Shown here piece by piece: positions 51,419 through 62,636 of a DNA stretch of 64,000 bases; the stretch's first letter is position 1; each line of letters starts with the position of its first letter. The stretch is from positions 496,001 through 560,000 of the forward strand of contig JAPZLL010000024.1 of NCBI GenBank assembly GCA_036250225.1. Reading direction: 5' to 3'. The translations under genes and the position numbers were made by a program. The stretch comes from Cercophora sp. LCS_1. Taxonomy: Eukaryota; Ascomycota; Sordariomycetes; Sordariales; Lasiosphaeriaceae. The notes under the pieces are model-generated. The model did not search any database. It saw nothing but the letters and a program-made list of their open reading frames with translations, and was not told the DNA's origin.

Positions 51419-53055
51419 TGTGCGTCTGAGGATCCCCTCGGGACGGGGAAAATGACGGCAAAGAAGAGTTCTTCAGGTCAACTGAGAGTATGTAATGGTA
51501 GATGATTAGGGGCTGTCAGAGATATATGGCGACGGGGCGGAGCATGGGGAACACACCGCTTTTGAAGGGTTGACGTCCGGAGTCGCGTCTTAGTCAGACA
51601 AGCCCTCCGCACTCCTTCCTCCTATTTATCCCTGGCGCGTGGGGGCTGAGCTTCAGCTCCGGGCTTACAGGGGTGGGAGGCCCTCCAATGACATCTGAAA
51701 CCCCCCAGTTGTGCTGTTGGCTGTGCAAACCGGGCAAGCACAAACGGTGAGCTTTATTTAATTTTAGGACCTGTTTCCAGTATATAATCTTCAAGACTGT
51801 TCAAAGTTAATAAGGCATTAGTACGTAAATGCACGTGTGGGATTGATGATTGATGGAGGACGCTGTCGGGTGTTGGGTAGCGCCAAGGGCCAAGCAAGTG
51901 CACTGGCCGAACCAAGCGAATCCTTCCGCACGTGCGCTGCGTCGATAGTGTCCTTGCAGTTACTGCGTCGTTGCTAGTGGCGCAGACTTACTGGATTGCG
52001 TTAGCGCGCTGCTTCAGCTCTTTTGGAGGACTTCGAGAGTTATGCTCTGCCATGAACGCCAGGCTTCAGTCAATCTATGAAACTAGCTGGTATCTCGGGG
52101 AGGATCATCTCCCTGAGCGACACACCACTTATCCCTCTTCTGTCCAGGACGAGAGGAGCTTTGTTCTTGCGTGGTACCCGCTCCCCCGTCATGAGCGCGG
52201 CATGGTGGCTACAAGCTAATTAGCACGCATAAGACACGCACCGGGCTTTGGTACGTAGAGCTTTTGACCCTAAAATCTACTAACGGGCCAAGGTCGTGTA
52301 TGAAGGTGAGAATAGAGCAACCTCCACCGCTATATAGTTGGAATCTCGGGGAGGAGAACGTGGCTGATCCTAGTTGCCCTAATACAGTGGAGATGGAGTT
52401 ACATGTGACAAGCAAGCATATCGCAGAAAACAGGATTTTTCTAACTCGCTAGGATCTCATATGTCACCCGATTTCGCAGTTTTTGAAAGAAAACAGCCCA
52501 GTCCATTTTCATGTGACGGGCACTGCGCAAAAGTGACCTCTTTTTATTCGTGGGACACTTGGCAGGCAGCCAATCATATCCACTTGGCCCTGAGTGAGGT
52601 GTCGTTCACATGGGTGAGCTCGTCCTGCTCGTTTCTACCTCTTGGGTGGCCCCAGTATTCAAGTTGATGTCGTGAAATGAAAAGGAAACGTGGGGATAAG
52701 ACGAATGGTCTGGAAATCCGACGGCTCTGCCAGAACTCGACCTCCCAGCTTCCCAGCCCGGTGATAGCCGCTCTTTCTGCCAAAGATCCTGAATTGATAA
52801 AAATGACGTTTAGATGACTAATGGGTGGACCTGTAACTACTACTCCCACTGAGATCCAGTATCCACATGCTTGACGTTATGCTGCTCATGTTAGTGACGT
52901 CATACAAGCCGCTTCAAAACTCGGCCATCCAAGACCACTGGCAAGTAAATTACCATCATTTCTTCAACATTCCCAAATCGTCCACACACATTCCCGACCT
53001 CGTCTCACCACTCTCACGCTCAACCAATCCGTTCAACTCTTCCCAATCTTCGAAA
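51419..53055. other. Long intergenic stretch between divergent genes
   Basis: About 1.6 kb between the leftward giant gene and the rightward DJ-1/PfpI gene, so it holds both promoters. The last ~100 bases are pyrimidine/CA-rich, like a 5' leader. No RNA gene or transposon was recognised. Confidence 0.4.
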
Positions 53056-53820
53056 ATGGCATCCAAAAAAATCCTCATCATCATGTCCGACGCGGCGTCC
53101 TTCCCCCTGTACAACGTCGGCGCCGAGCACAAAACAATCCAGCGACCATCGGGCTACTTCCTCATGGAGCTCGCCAAACCTCTCTCCCACCTACTAGAAG
53201 AAGGGTACGAAGTAACCTTCGCCTCGCCCGAAGGCAAGGAACCCACGCCCGATCCACTGAGCCTCTCCCTTGCCGCCTTCGCCGGCAACTTCTACGAGCG
53301 CCGGCGCGAGACCGACCTGATGGAAAAGATGAAGCGCGACAACGGATTCTCGTGCCCCAAGAAGTTTTCCGAGATCAGCGACGACGAGCTCAAGAGCTAC
53401 GCTGGTGTTTTCATCCCCGGTGGACATGCGCCGCTGTCGGATCTGGGCGACAATCCCGAGTTGGGTCGCATTCTGAACCATTTCCACGCCGAGAAGAAGC
53501 CCACTGCGGCGTTGTGCCACGGGCCGTACGCGTTTCTGTCGACCAAGTATGCGGGTGGGAAGGAGTTTGCGTACAAGGGGTACAAGCTCACGAGCTGGTC
53601 TGACGCCGAGGAGAAGTTTATGGAGACGGTCGTGTTCAGGGGCGAGGTGACCAAGGTGGCGTCGAGTTTGACTGAGGCCGGAGCCGAGATGGTTGAGGGC
53701 ATCGCGACGGCGATGGGGAAGATCACCGAGGATAGGGAGGTTGTGACGGGGGATAATCCGATGGCGGCTAACTCGCTGGGGAAGAGGTTCATTGAGAAGC
53801 TGAAGGGGCAGGAGAGCTAG
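53056..53820 (+). CDS. DJ-1/PfpI (Hsp31-like) protein
   Basis: A single-exon protein of 254 residues. The nucleophile elbow AALCHGPYAF has C154-H155, the glutamate-bearing start region is present, and VFIPGGHAPLSDLG is the class signature. Family members act as glutathione-independent glyoxalases or chaperone-like detoxifiers in the cytosol. The frame stays open upstream to an ATG at 52867, adding 63 residues. The ATG at 53056 is preferred because family alignment starts at KILIIMSD and the preceding bases look like a leader. Confidence 0.92.
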   Translation: MASKKILIIMSDAASFPLYNVGAEHKTIQRPSGYFLMELAKPLSHLLEEGYEVTFASPEGKEPTPDPLSLSLAAFAGNFYERRRETDLMEKMKRDNGFSCPKKFSEISDDELKSYAGVFIPGGHAPLSDLGDNPELGRILNHFHAEKKPTAALCHGPYAFLSTKYAGGKEFAYKGYKLTSWSDAEEKFMETVVFRGEVTKVASSLTEAGAEMVEGIATAMGKITEDREVVTGDNPMAANSLGKRFIEKLKGQES

Positions 53821-54199
53821 CTCACAAGCGGGACAGGGGGGTTGGGTCCCAGCGGACCTTGCCGCTGGGGGTGAAGCTGCAATATTGTGTGGTCACAAAT
53901 GGACCTCTGGACCTGTGCGGGTTTCATCAAGCTGCTGTATGCATCAGGCACAGTATTGAGTTGGCTGCCCGTTTTAATCCAGCAGCAGCTGGACCCGCAG
54001 AAGCTCAAGGGACACTGCATCCACGCGGCTGCCAAGGGTCCCGGTCGTCTGGAAAGGCCGGCTCGGAAGGGTGCCGCCGTCATGCGGAGACGACATATAA
54101 AGAGTTGACTCCGGTCTCAAGGCTCCAATCGTGCTGTTGTATCAAGTTCCAGCCACTGCAGTCTCTCGCTCATCTCTCACAGCGCACCAAGGCGCCATC
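53821..54199. other. Intergenic stretch
   Basis: Between the DJ-1/PfpI gene and the GMC remnant. Nothing recognised beyond a CATATAAAGAG TATA-like motif near 54094-54104, about 100 bases before the GMC start. Confidence 0.35.
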
Positions 54200-55400
54200 A
54201 TGTTGCTATCGTGTGTCGTTGTTGCGCTGATTGCCGGACTTGCGGGTGCTGCGCCGCACCCTCCGTTAGGTGGCAGGTCTCGCAGCTTCGACCCCAGTAT
54301 GATTCCACCGTCGCCGGTGGTGGTACTTCTAGCTTGACCGTCGCCCACCGGCTGTCTGCGGCCTTTCCCCAAAGTAATGAAGCCGAAATGCCGGTTCGCA
54401 CCACTCTGCCCTACACAGCGCATCCACTGAAGAGTGGCGACAGGAACTGTCCTCATTGTCGTATGGCGACGTTGAAAATATGCGCCTGGCATCTTCGACC
54501 CGCCGTTGGCCACCTGGGGCGGAATTGGCGCGTCGGCAAGCTATTTTGTCGTCCAGCCGCAGCCGATCCCAGACGTGAAGAATGTGACAGCCTTCGTCCT
54601 GGCTGGCAAGGTTGTCGGTGGCAGCAGCGCCATCAACGGCATGTTTTTCGATCGTCCTTCACGCCATGATATGGATGCGTGGGCCACGGCCGTTAACAAT
54701 GGGATCGGATCCATCCATACTAGGTGAGAATCTAGATCCGGATCGAATCTCGTGGTGACTTTGGCCGTTGACGCATTGCTGTTGTTCAGAGTGTCAACTT
54801 CACCGTGCCACCGCTAGTCGTGGCCGCACAGCGCGGGTATGCCTAGGACATGGCAGCATACGGCGGTTCAACTCCCATTTATTCCAGCTTTCCTCCGTTC
54901 CTCTGGGGGGATCACAACGTCGTTCGGAATACCTGGACTGACATGGGGGTCCCGACGCTCACAGAATGCGCCGGTGGCGACGAGGGCTTTGTTGGATTCC
55001 TCTGTCCCAGCATTCCGTAACGGCCGCCGCTCCCACGCCAGGCTCGGCCATTACCTCAACGCCACCAGACCGAACTACGATCTCATTGTCAAGCACCAAG
55101 TCGTCCGTGTGATGCACCCTAACGGCTGTGAAGATGGCCACCCTTGGTTGAGGTCCGGTCGCTTGTCGACAACCAACTTTTCAACATCACCGCCGCTGGG
55201 GAAGGCATCGTCTCGGCAGGCGTTTTCCATACCCCCGAGATCCTGCAGCGAAGCGGAATTGGGAAGGCGTCGGTCCTCAATGCCGCTGGAATTCCCGTTG
55301 TCCTCGATCTGCCAGGCGTTGGTTCCAACTTCCAAGACCACTCCGGCTCAGCCATCTCATGGAACTGTCAGTGGCCATGTCTCCATACTTGAAGATTGGT
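54200..55400 (+). pseudogene. Decayed secreted GMC oxidoreductase
   Basis: Pieces of one GMC flavoenzyme appear in order but in different frames. They are a signal peptide (MLLSCVVVALIAGLAGA) at 54200, the FAD-binding start YDSTVAGGGTSSLTVAHRL, and the first GMC signature AGKVVGGSSAINGMFFDRPS near 54600. Next comes a middle region with premature stops (RGYA*DMAAYGG near 54845; CPSIP* near 55019). Last is the second signature GVFHTPEILQRSGIGKAS with DLPGVGSNFQDHS near 55210-55345. The C-terminal domain is missing or unrecognisable. Several shifts and stops mean no active enzyme. Relatives oxidise alcohols, glucose or aryl alcohols outside the cell. Confidence 0.88.
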
Positions 55401-55968
55401 GTGTGTGGAGGAAGCACATGCAACGTGCAGATTACCGAGTACCAGGTGTCAAATTGGAGGAGACCGAGGGGCAGGGTTCATTCCCCACCGTTTTACCCGT
55501 TTTCCGACCGAAATGTTGGTTTGGTCACATCTCGTATCACGCGGCGGCAGCACACTGATGAAGTCTTCATCTCCTTCCGCTTCTGTCGACGCCTCCCAAC
55601 TTTGGTCGCTTTCTGGAGCGGTTTAGGTGGCGAGACATTGGCTGCCTGCATTTCAGCGCCGAGTTGTGCAGGTCGCGGGAACGGCGCCGCCCAATCAAGG
55701 CTTGGCACGACCGCCGCACTGATGGCGGAAAGCGGGGAAAGCTTGTTCTTAGGGCCGGGCTGCTGATCGAAGCGTGGGGCTGATCGCTGATCTCGATTGG
55801 CTTCCAGGGTTGCTGGCCCAGTTAGTGGGCATCGTATTCGAAGGGCCAAATGCACCTCGCCAGACTATTGATTGTTCGGTAGGTACCCTAGAGGGCCGGG
55901 CGGGAATAGCAAAGGCTGACCATGTTTGGGCAGGGGTTGGGTTGCGATTTTGCTGGGAATCCGTCTTG

Positions 55969-55975
55969 TATAAAA
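55969..55975 (+). promoter_or_regulatory. TATA box of the But2-domain gene
   Basis: TATAAAA lies 90 bases before the ATG at 56065. Between 55401 and here only spurious frames and possible GMC 3' debris are seen. Confidence 0.45.
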
Positions 55976-56064
55976 CAAGACCTTGAGACAAACCTTCGCC
56001 AAGAAAAAAATAAAGGCTGGAACCTTTTTACCCCTGCGCCAATTTTCACAAAGTTTCTTCTGCG

Positions 56065-56682
56065 ATGAAACTTGTCGCCCTCCTCACCACCGTCGGCATC
56101 GCCTACGCGGTGCCCGGCCAGCTCCTCTCCAAACGAGCCCTCACCGCCCGCGACCTGGACCCCCGCACCGGCTGCCCTGGCACCCTCCCCCCCGGCGAAT
56201 TTGAATTCCCGCACTACATTACACAAGTGTCCAAGTCGCAGCCCGACAAGGCCTTCGGCCCGCAGTACTTTGGCGTCTTCACCCCGAATGACGTCTCCTC
56301 CATCTTCAGCTTCGACATCCCAGCCTCCCGCGCCGGCGCAAACTGCACGTTAGAGTTCCTGTTCCCGCATCAGAGTCAGCTCAAGACGAGCTCGTACTCG
56401 TACAGCGGTGGCGGCTCCTTCTTCTTTACAGGATTCAAACCGGGGAGCTGTCCGAACGGCCAGACGACGTATAACAACCTGCCGCAGCCAGGGCCGTTCC
56501 CGCCGTTCCCGCCCATTCACATGGAGCCGGGGAATGCGTATATCATTGACATCGGACCGTGCTGGGTTGGTGCTGGGAAGTGTGTTGCAGGCATTACGTC
56601 GACGAATGACACCAAGTTTAGCTTCTTCCAGGACTTTGGGGAGTGTCCTATCGGGCTTTACACAGCGTATAGTTATCTGTGA
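56065..56682 (+). CDS. Secreted But2-domain protein
   Basis: A single-exon protein of 205 residues. The signal peptide is residues 1-16 (MKLVALLTTVGIAYA). A KR site at about 24-25 suggests Kex2-type processing. The mature part follows the ubiquitin-3-binding-protein But2 C-terminal domain pattern: GPQYFGVFTPNDVSSIFSFDIP, NCTLEFLFP and the closing FSFFQDFGECPIGLYTAYSYL. Cysteines are spaced for disulfides. In filamentous fungi these proteins are small secreted or wall-associated proteins of unknown role, despite the family name. Intact. Confidence 0.88.
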   Translation: MKLVALLTTVGIAYAVPGQLLSKRALTARDLDPRTGCPGTLPPGEFEFPHYITQVSKSQPDKAFGPQYFGVFTPNDVSSIFSFDIPASRAGANCTLEFLFPHQSQLKTSSYSYSGGGSFFFTGFKPGSCPNGQTTYNNLPQPGPFPPFPPIHMEPGNAYIIDIGPCWVGAGKCVAGITSTNDTKFSFFQDFGECPIGLYTAYSYL

Positions 56683-57969
56683 CGGAGGCCAGGACAAGAA
56701 TGGGGTCGAAAGAGTCAGGGCAGTTGAGGACGACGGCCGGGCTGGCATCGCAGAGGGTGATAGGGATACACGTCTGTTCGGATACCGAATGTTCACCAAG
56801 TTCTATAACTATGAAGATGACGGTATAGCTGTTGCAGCCGGTAATCTGAGACGAATCTGCTCTCACAAAATTTCCTTTTTCGTTCGTAGTCCTGGGCTGG
56901 GGTGAGCTGTGGCTGATTTGTCTTGAGCTTTCCCTGATCTCTGGTTCAAGCTAATTGAATAGAAGCTTCAATTCTGTAGATAAGTGGAGTGTGTCAACAC
57001 GGAGTGGGACCGCCGTAGGAGGGCTTCAAAACCGACGCGCTGAGGGTCTCGCCGAGCCTGGACACAGCGCTGGCCGCCGAGGGGACGGGCTATCACACAC
57101 TGGGCCGGACGAGCGCGTTAAGGGGGAGGATTCTTGGGTAGGCGGGAAGGTGGGCGAGGGTGAGGATCTCTGCCCACATTCCGGGAGTATGTCAATGCGG
57201 ATTGTACTTGGACATGGTGACAGCCCCGTTGGGGCATTGCACTTGGTCGATGGCGGTGAGTTGGGAGCGGAGGAGGGCTGGGGGGAGGGGCTCCAGGAGG
57301 TTGTACTCAGAGACCCAGGGGTGATAGTTGACTTGCCAGTTATCGTATTCAGACTTGGTTGATGTCCAGGGAAGCTTCTTTTCCGATACGGGTATGGCGG
57401 CGGCCGTGATTTCGGGTGGTAGTTGTGCTGTCGCGGACTGAGGAGACGCGCTGTGGCTATAATTGCCCTCCGCGTCACGCCTGAGGCCCATAGTCCCGGG
57501 CACCACCGCGGGCGGCATTGCTGCTAGCGTCGTCGTCCTCCTTCCCTTCGCCGGCCCGGTCCGGTTTCTCATCTGCCGCCGCCGCAGCCGCCGCCACCTA
57601 CCAAAATGTCCCCCCTGGGCAGTATCCCGGCGGCCCGGCCGAAGCGGACAGTGTGTCGCCGTACTCGGAGCTTGTGGTGCACACACAGTCCGAAAAAGCA
57701 AGATGTAAGTGTGTGTTGCACAGCACGCCTCACTAACGCCTTGGCATTTTTGCCATAGAGAATGAGTTTCGCATTGTAGGTCCTGCCGGAGAACCAGACG
57801 GCGCCTTAGAGAGAGAGCAAGACCGTACCCAAGCATAGGAGTTAACTGAAACTACCCTTCTCCATCCGTGATTGACCAACGCACAGAATTCCGCGACCCT
57901 TCCCCTCTTTGGTTCTCCGACTTTCCAGCCTTAACTTTCCACCATCCCTCATATCCAAAACGCCCCCTC
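56683..57969. other. Intergenic stretch with possible membrane-protein remnant
   Basis: Near 57500-57710, rightward, fragments read like the membrane span and tail of a single-pass fungal surface protein (GGIAASVVVLLPFAGPVRFL, then in another frame PPGQYPGGPAEADSVSPYSE). A GTAAGT follows near 57703, but joining to the next AG gives a stop. A 214-codon leftward frame (57192-57836) is also open. Neither can be supported as a gene. Confidence 0.25.
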
Positions 57970-60900
57970 CTACGTATAACCTCGCCCAAGCGGACGCGGC
58001 GGAGGAGGCACCCTCACATACTCATACCCCTCATACCTCTCCGGCTCAATCCCAACCTCAACGAGCCCCCTATACCCCCTCCGCCTTGGCCCAAACGACT
58101 GCATCCAGCCCACAATATTCCCCAATTCACCTGTCCAGAGCAGTCCAAGAAAGATGACCAGCACAGTCACAGGCAAGGCAACGGCCCAATAAGCCCACTG
58201 GCCCAGCTCCATGTCACGAACACCCGTCGTGTTCATACCAAAGATACTTGCGATGGCGCTGAGGGGCAAGAAGACGATGGTCACAATGGTGAAGGCGTAA
58301 ATCGCGTTGTCGTGGCGGTCTTTGGTGGTGTCAATCTTGTTGCGGTTCTGTGATGGTGGCGGGCAGGTGTCAGTGGGTAAATAGGGGAAGTGAGAAAGGA
58401 AAGGGTGAATGAACAATGGGACGTACCACTTTTTCAAGGAAGGACGCCCAACTTCGGAAACCGGAGAAGTCCCTTTCGCGCCCGGCTAGGAAGTGGAGGC
58501 ATTCGTTCAGGAGGAGGACACGGAACCCTTCCGAGTCTGTCGGCGCAAGCTTGAAGTCTTCAGGAGGGTCGATTAGGTTGTGGAGTACAACTGGAGCCTC
58601 GTAGTAGTTGTCACTTTGAGTCGGGAATTGCGTCGAGGGGTCGCGTTCGTAGCTGCCCGAGCGAGACCTTGACCTGCTGTGGGATGCTGGCGGCTGCTGA
58701 TAGTATGGGGTATACTCAAAGTCGTCTCTGGGGCTTTCCCGTTTTCTTGTGTGAAGGTAGATTGGTGTGTGCTCGGATCGGCGAGGCACCTGGTTTCCGC
58801 TTCCTGGGTCCGCCCCCGCATAGCTCATCAATGACTTAAATATCGAACTCTGATCACCGATTATTCTTTGTATGATGGATATCTCCTCAAGCAAGAGGCT
58901 GATACGATACTCCCGGGACCGGTCTGAGGGTTTTGATTGAATATCTGCTGCCTAAATCGCCAGATCAGTTGCGGATGTGAAAGGCTGGTCAGAGACAATG
59001 TGTCCTTACCAGGTCTTCAAGACAGGCTGAGTAGCACTGGCTGGCATTGGGCATGCCCAGGGTGGAATCTTGCAACAGTTTCAGACTTATCAGGGACACA
59101 AGCTCCAGAGGCAGGAAAACGGAGTTATCCAGCAATGACTTGTCTGACAGCGCGCGAATCACAGTCGCCATGCCGCCGGTGATGAGAATCCTCGCATCGT
59201 CTAGCAGCCTCTCGGTCTTATCGTCATCCTTGGGCAGGTACACGAGAGCCATGAGGAGGTGGATCCAGCCCTCAACGATCTCCTTGGGCACCGCAATTTT
59301 GGCCCGCTCCTCTTTTCCAGAGCGGTTGAATATCTCGTGGAAGAGTTGAATCCGGACACAAAGGCCCCGCAGCTCTGATCGTGTTGTTCTTATGGAGTGC
59401 CCGGGCCGCAATGGCCCGTTGATGATGGCTTCCAATGCGCCCCAGAACTTGTTGATAGTGGGCACCACGACGTCGGACGGGAAGAAAAACTTGAACACAG
59501 CATCGGCAGCATTGAAGATATCAAGTCGCATTTCGTAGTCCTGCTGCTGTTCTCGCTGTACATCGGTGGCCCCTGAAAGCTCCACACCCCTCTGCTCGAG
59601 CTGGGCATGGATCTTATCGCGGGTGGCTTTAGGACAGGCATTGTAAGCGCGGCGATCGCTGAATGGAGTCCGTGAAAGTATGTAGTCCTCAACTTCCAGA
59701 AGATGATCGTCAAGGACCTCTTCATCGAGGCTGTCGTCCTTTGGGTCGGCCACGCCAGGCAAACAAGAGAAGATAGGCAGCACTGACAAAGTTGTTGATC
59801 CTCGCTTTCGCGGCACGCTTTCAGTCCTCCGGCTGGACCCTGCCGCACCTTCTGAGGGTGGCGGTGGCATGGATTGCGACGCAGAAACTGGATCAACGAC
59901 GTCCTCTCGTTCAACGCTCTTGGGTGCCAGGATGCCGACTGGCGGTGGCTCTAGCGAGGGTCTTGACTTCATGGTTAGTCGTGCAACTCACTGAAAGGGG
60001 GACAAGGATGTGACGGACCCGACTCGCATGTCCAGCGTGATCTTGGTATCAGAGTGCTTCGCGAGATTCCAGATCTTCGGCCAGTTGTCAACCGTCACGG
60101 TCCTTTTCCGGTGGAAGAACTGCAGCCGTTGGGGCCAAAACTCTCGAAAGTGTGCTAAAAAGCTCTGCGTTCCTGTTACTACAAATTCCTTGCCGAAAGG
60201 ATTCCTAGGTAGGCTTACCAGCCATGTCTGGCATTCATCGACAGCAATCGACCACAGTACTGTATGCCTGTGGGAAACGGCAATTGTCGTAGGGGCTCTT
60301 GCGTCAGGGCTTCTCTCAACCGTGGTGGGTTCAAGCACTAGGTCGACGGAGTCGCCCTGGAGGGTTTCTTCCTTCATCCGGCTGTACGTAAAAAGGAATG
60401 CTGGATGAGGCCATGGCGGTTAGTTTCCGATGTGACAAAAGCGGTCAATTGGGTGGGCCACTTACAGTTGCCGACAATAAGACACCAAACTTGTGCGACA
60501 TGATAGCAGAGCCCACCAAGAGTGTCTTTGCTCTGGCAAACCGCCTGAAGCATGTCCCGCTCCCTGCCCGTCCTCGAGAACTTCGCCTGGAGTAACGTTT
60601 CGATGGGGAAAGCTGACAGATTCTCAGCCGCCCCTTGCAGACCCGAGTATTTTTCGAGGCTGATGTACGGCAGACAGACCCAGGTCACGGTGCGATCAGC
60701 GAGGCCCGGCCCCTTCAGCGAGTTGTCCTGGGGCAGAACGTGCTGGATGCATGCGGGCTCCATGTGCCGAACACTTCTGCCGTCTGCTGTTTGAACCGTT
60801 TTGACAAATTTGCGGCGCACGCGGGCGAGTAGGTCACGGATACCCTTGTGCTCAATAGTCGTCAAGCCTGGCACGCGTGTTGCCGCTTTCGAAAAGTCAT

Positions 60901-61780
60901 CAAAATCCATAAAGGTTCGCGTGCAGTGTAGCCATCGGAACAGGGGCTGGTGGCTCAACCTGCTGCTTAGCGCCGCCGTGAGCTCGACGCCATGCGAGCC
61001 GCCCAGCGTGTAGTCACCTTTGTACTGCGACTTGGAGACGTGCAAGAGCCGAACAGCATGGTCGGGCTCCTTCCGCGCCGTGCCGTCAGCGTCGTCCTCG
61101 TCCTTCCCGGGTATTGGCTCTTCGTCGGTGGATATGCTGGGCTGTGTCGACGCGGCATGCGACAGGCGTGAAGGTGTGAACGAGTAGACGGTAGATGAAG
61201 GGGCTGGGACATCGTCGAATCGAACACGTGGAGGGGGAGGATAAGAGCGAGAGGAGCTTCTATCTCTCCGCATTACCCGTCGAGTGCGTACGTCGATACT
61301 GTCGTCTTCCGAGTATCTGTCTTCGTCAGAGCTGTCATTGGCAATTATGTTGCGAATCACAACCGGAACTGCTGCCGGCGGTGGCGGCGGTGGCGATTCT
61401 CGGTCATTCCTAGCTCTGCTCCAGGAACGGGGCACGGATATCGGCGCTACCTGCGAGCCAGTCGAAGAACGCGGGACGCCAGTTGCGCTAACGAATTGCG
61501 CCGGGTACGGCTGCGAGTATGGCGGCCCATACGGCTGGTAGTACGCGGGGGGCGGTTGGTATTGCATTGGGTGCGACTGGTAGTATATCTGTATTCCCTC
61601 GGGCGCATAGGATTCTTGTGCCTGGCCCTGAAGTGCTCCGCTGCGCGCATCGAAGAGCGGTGCGGCTCGTTGCCGAAGCGAGTCCGTCAATTGTCGCGGC
61701 CCCATCATTCGCGCTGGCGTCGTCTCCCGCCGCCGAACCGACGGGAGCAAGGGACCATCGTCGCCTGCATCGGATTGCAT
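57970..61780 (-). CDS. Long CorA-like divalent cation transporter
   Basis: Recognised exons: 61780-60466, 60400-about 59990, about 59972-59010, 58951-58427 and 58347-57970. The N-terminal half is Pro/Ser/Arg-rich and then holds FMDFDDFSKAATRVPG and VTWVCLPYISLEKYSG, typical of long fungal CorA-like proteins. The acceptor at 60401 (CATCCAG) keeps frame and gives SFLFTYSRMKEE. The last exon carries two membrane spans around FGMNTTG (GMN motif), the ion-selectivity signature. The join around 59975-60000 is unresolved: the frame is continuous but crosses a TGA (59988-59990), and the only good donor (GTGAGT) would give a 30-base intron. Location should be the plasma or organelle membrane. Confidence 0.82.
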
Positions 61781-62636
61781 CTTTGCGGTTGCTAGGTGAG
61801 AAAGCACAAAGCCGGTCGAAAAAATGGTCGCCGTATTCTGATGGGTGCCTTGGGTACACCGTCCAATCCAGCCGCACGCACGCATGCCCGAGTTCGGAGG
61901 TCATGGTTGCGCGACTCCCCCGGACTGGCAGATTGATGCGGGGTTTCATTCCCAGTACGGCGGCCAAATCAGGAAAGGGTCACTGCCTTTGATTCTAACC
62001 ATCCGATTGACTCTAATGGTTCGAAAGTTTTTATTGGCTGTAGGCTGCTAAAGTTTTGTAGAGCCCTGGAATAGCGCCGGAGAGGAGAGCAGACCTCAGT
62101 TCTCCCAAATAGAAAGGTAACCAATACACAGCCAAAGAAAGCCCTCCTATTCGTTGGGGTGCGAATCACTCCATGTATTGTACTTAGACTATACCTATAC
62201 ACTTATACACTAAAAACCACATCCGGTTGCTGCCGGCAACTGGTCCCCCTGTTCAGCACAGTGCAGCCCGGCCTGCCGAAAATGGTAATCAGGGTGAGGA
62301 AAGGCGAGCTACCTGAGAAAATCCTGAGCAGGGACTGAGCCGAGCCTCAGCCAGGGCGAGCAATGTCAGGTAGCCAAGGTACGAAAAGGGAGATTTCGTG
62401 TGCCCAGATTCACCTCTCATAGCGGATGATACCTGAAGAAAATTGACAAATCAAAACACTGTCTCAGCTTTGCTCGTTGAGGCCAGTGGCCATCCAAGCA
62501 GCCCCTGAGGGCGCCTCCTGCGCTTGCCTAAAGGTTCCAACCAACCACCCCAAATAATATGAGAAACAAAGTACTCAAGAGATACAGACCTCCAATAAGA
62601 CGCCTACCTTAGCTTACACGTCCTTCTTCACCACTT
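61781..62636. other. Intergenic stretch
   Basis: Upstream of the CorA-like gene and downstream of the tannase-family gene. The middle is AT-rich (near 62160-62220). No gene or RNA was recognised. Confidence 0.4.

Noticed and set aside
57192..57836. 214-codon leftward frame
   Set aside because: Arg/Pro-rich composition with no recognisable domain; the opposite strand has equally suggestive fragments, so neither is called a gene.
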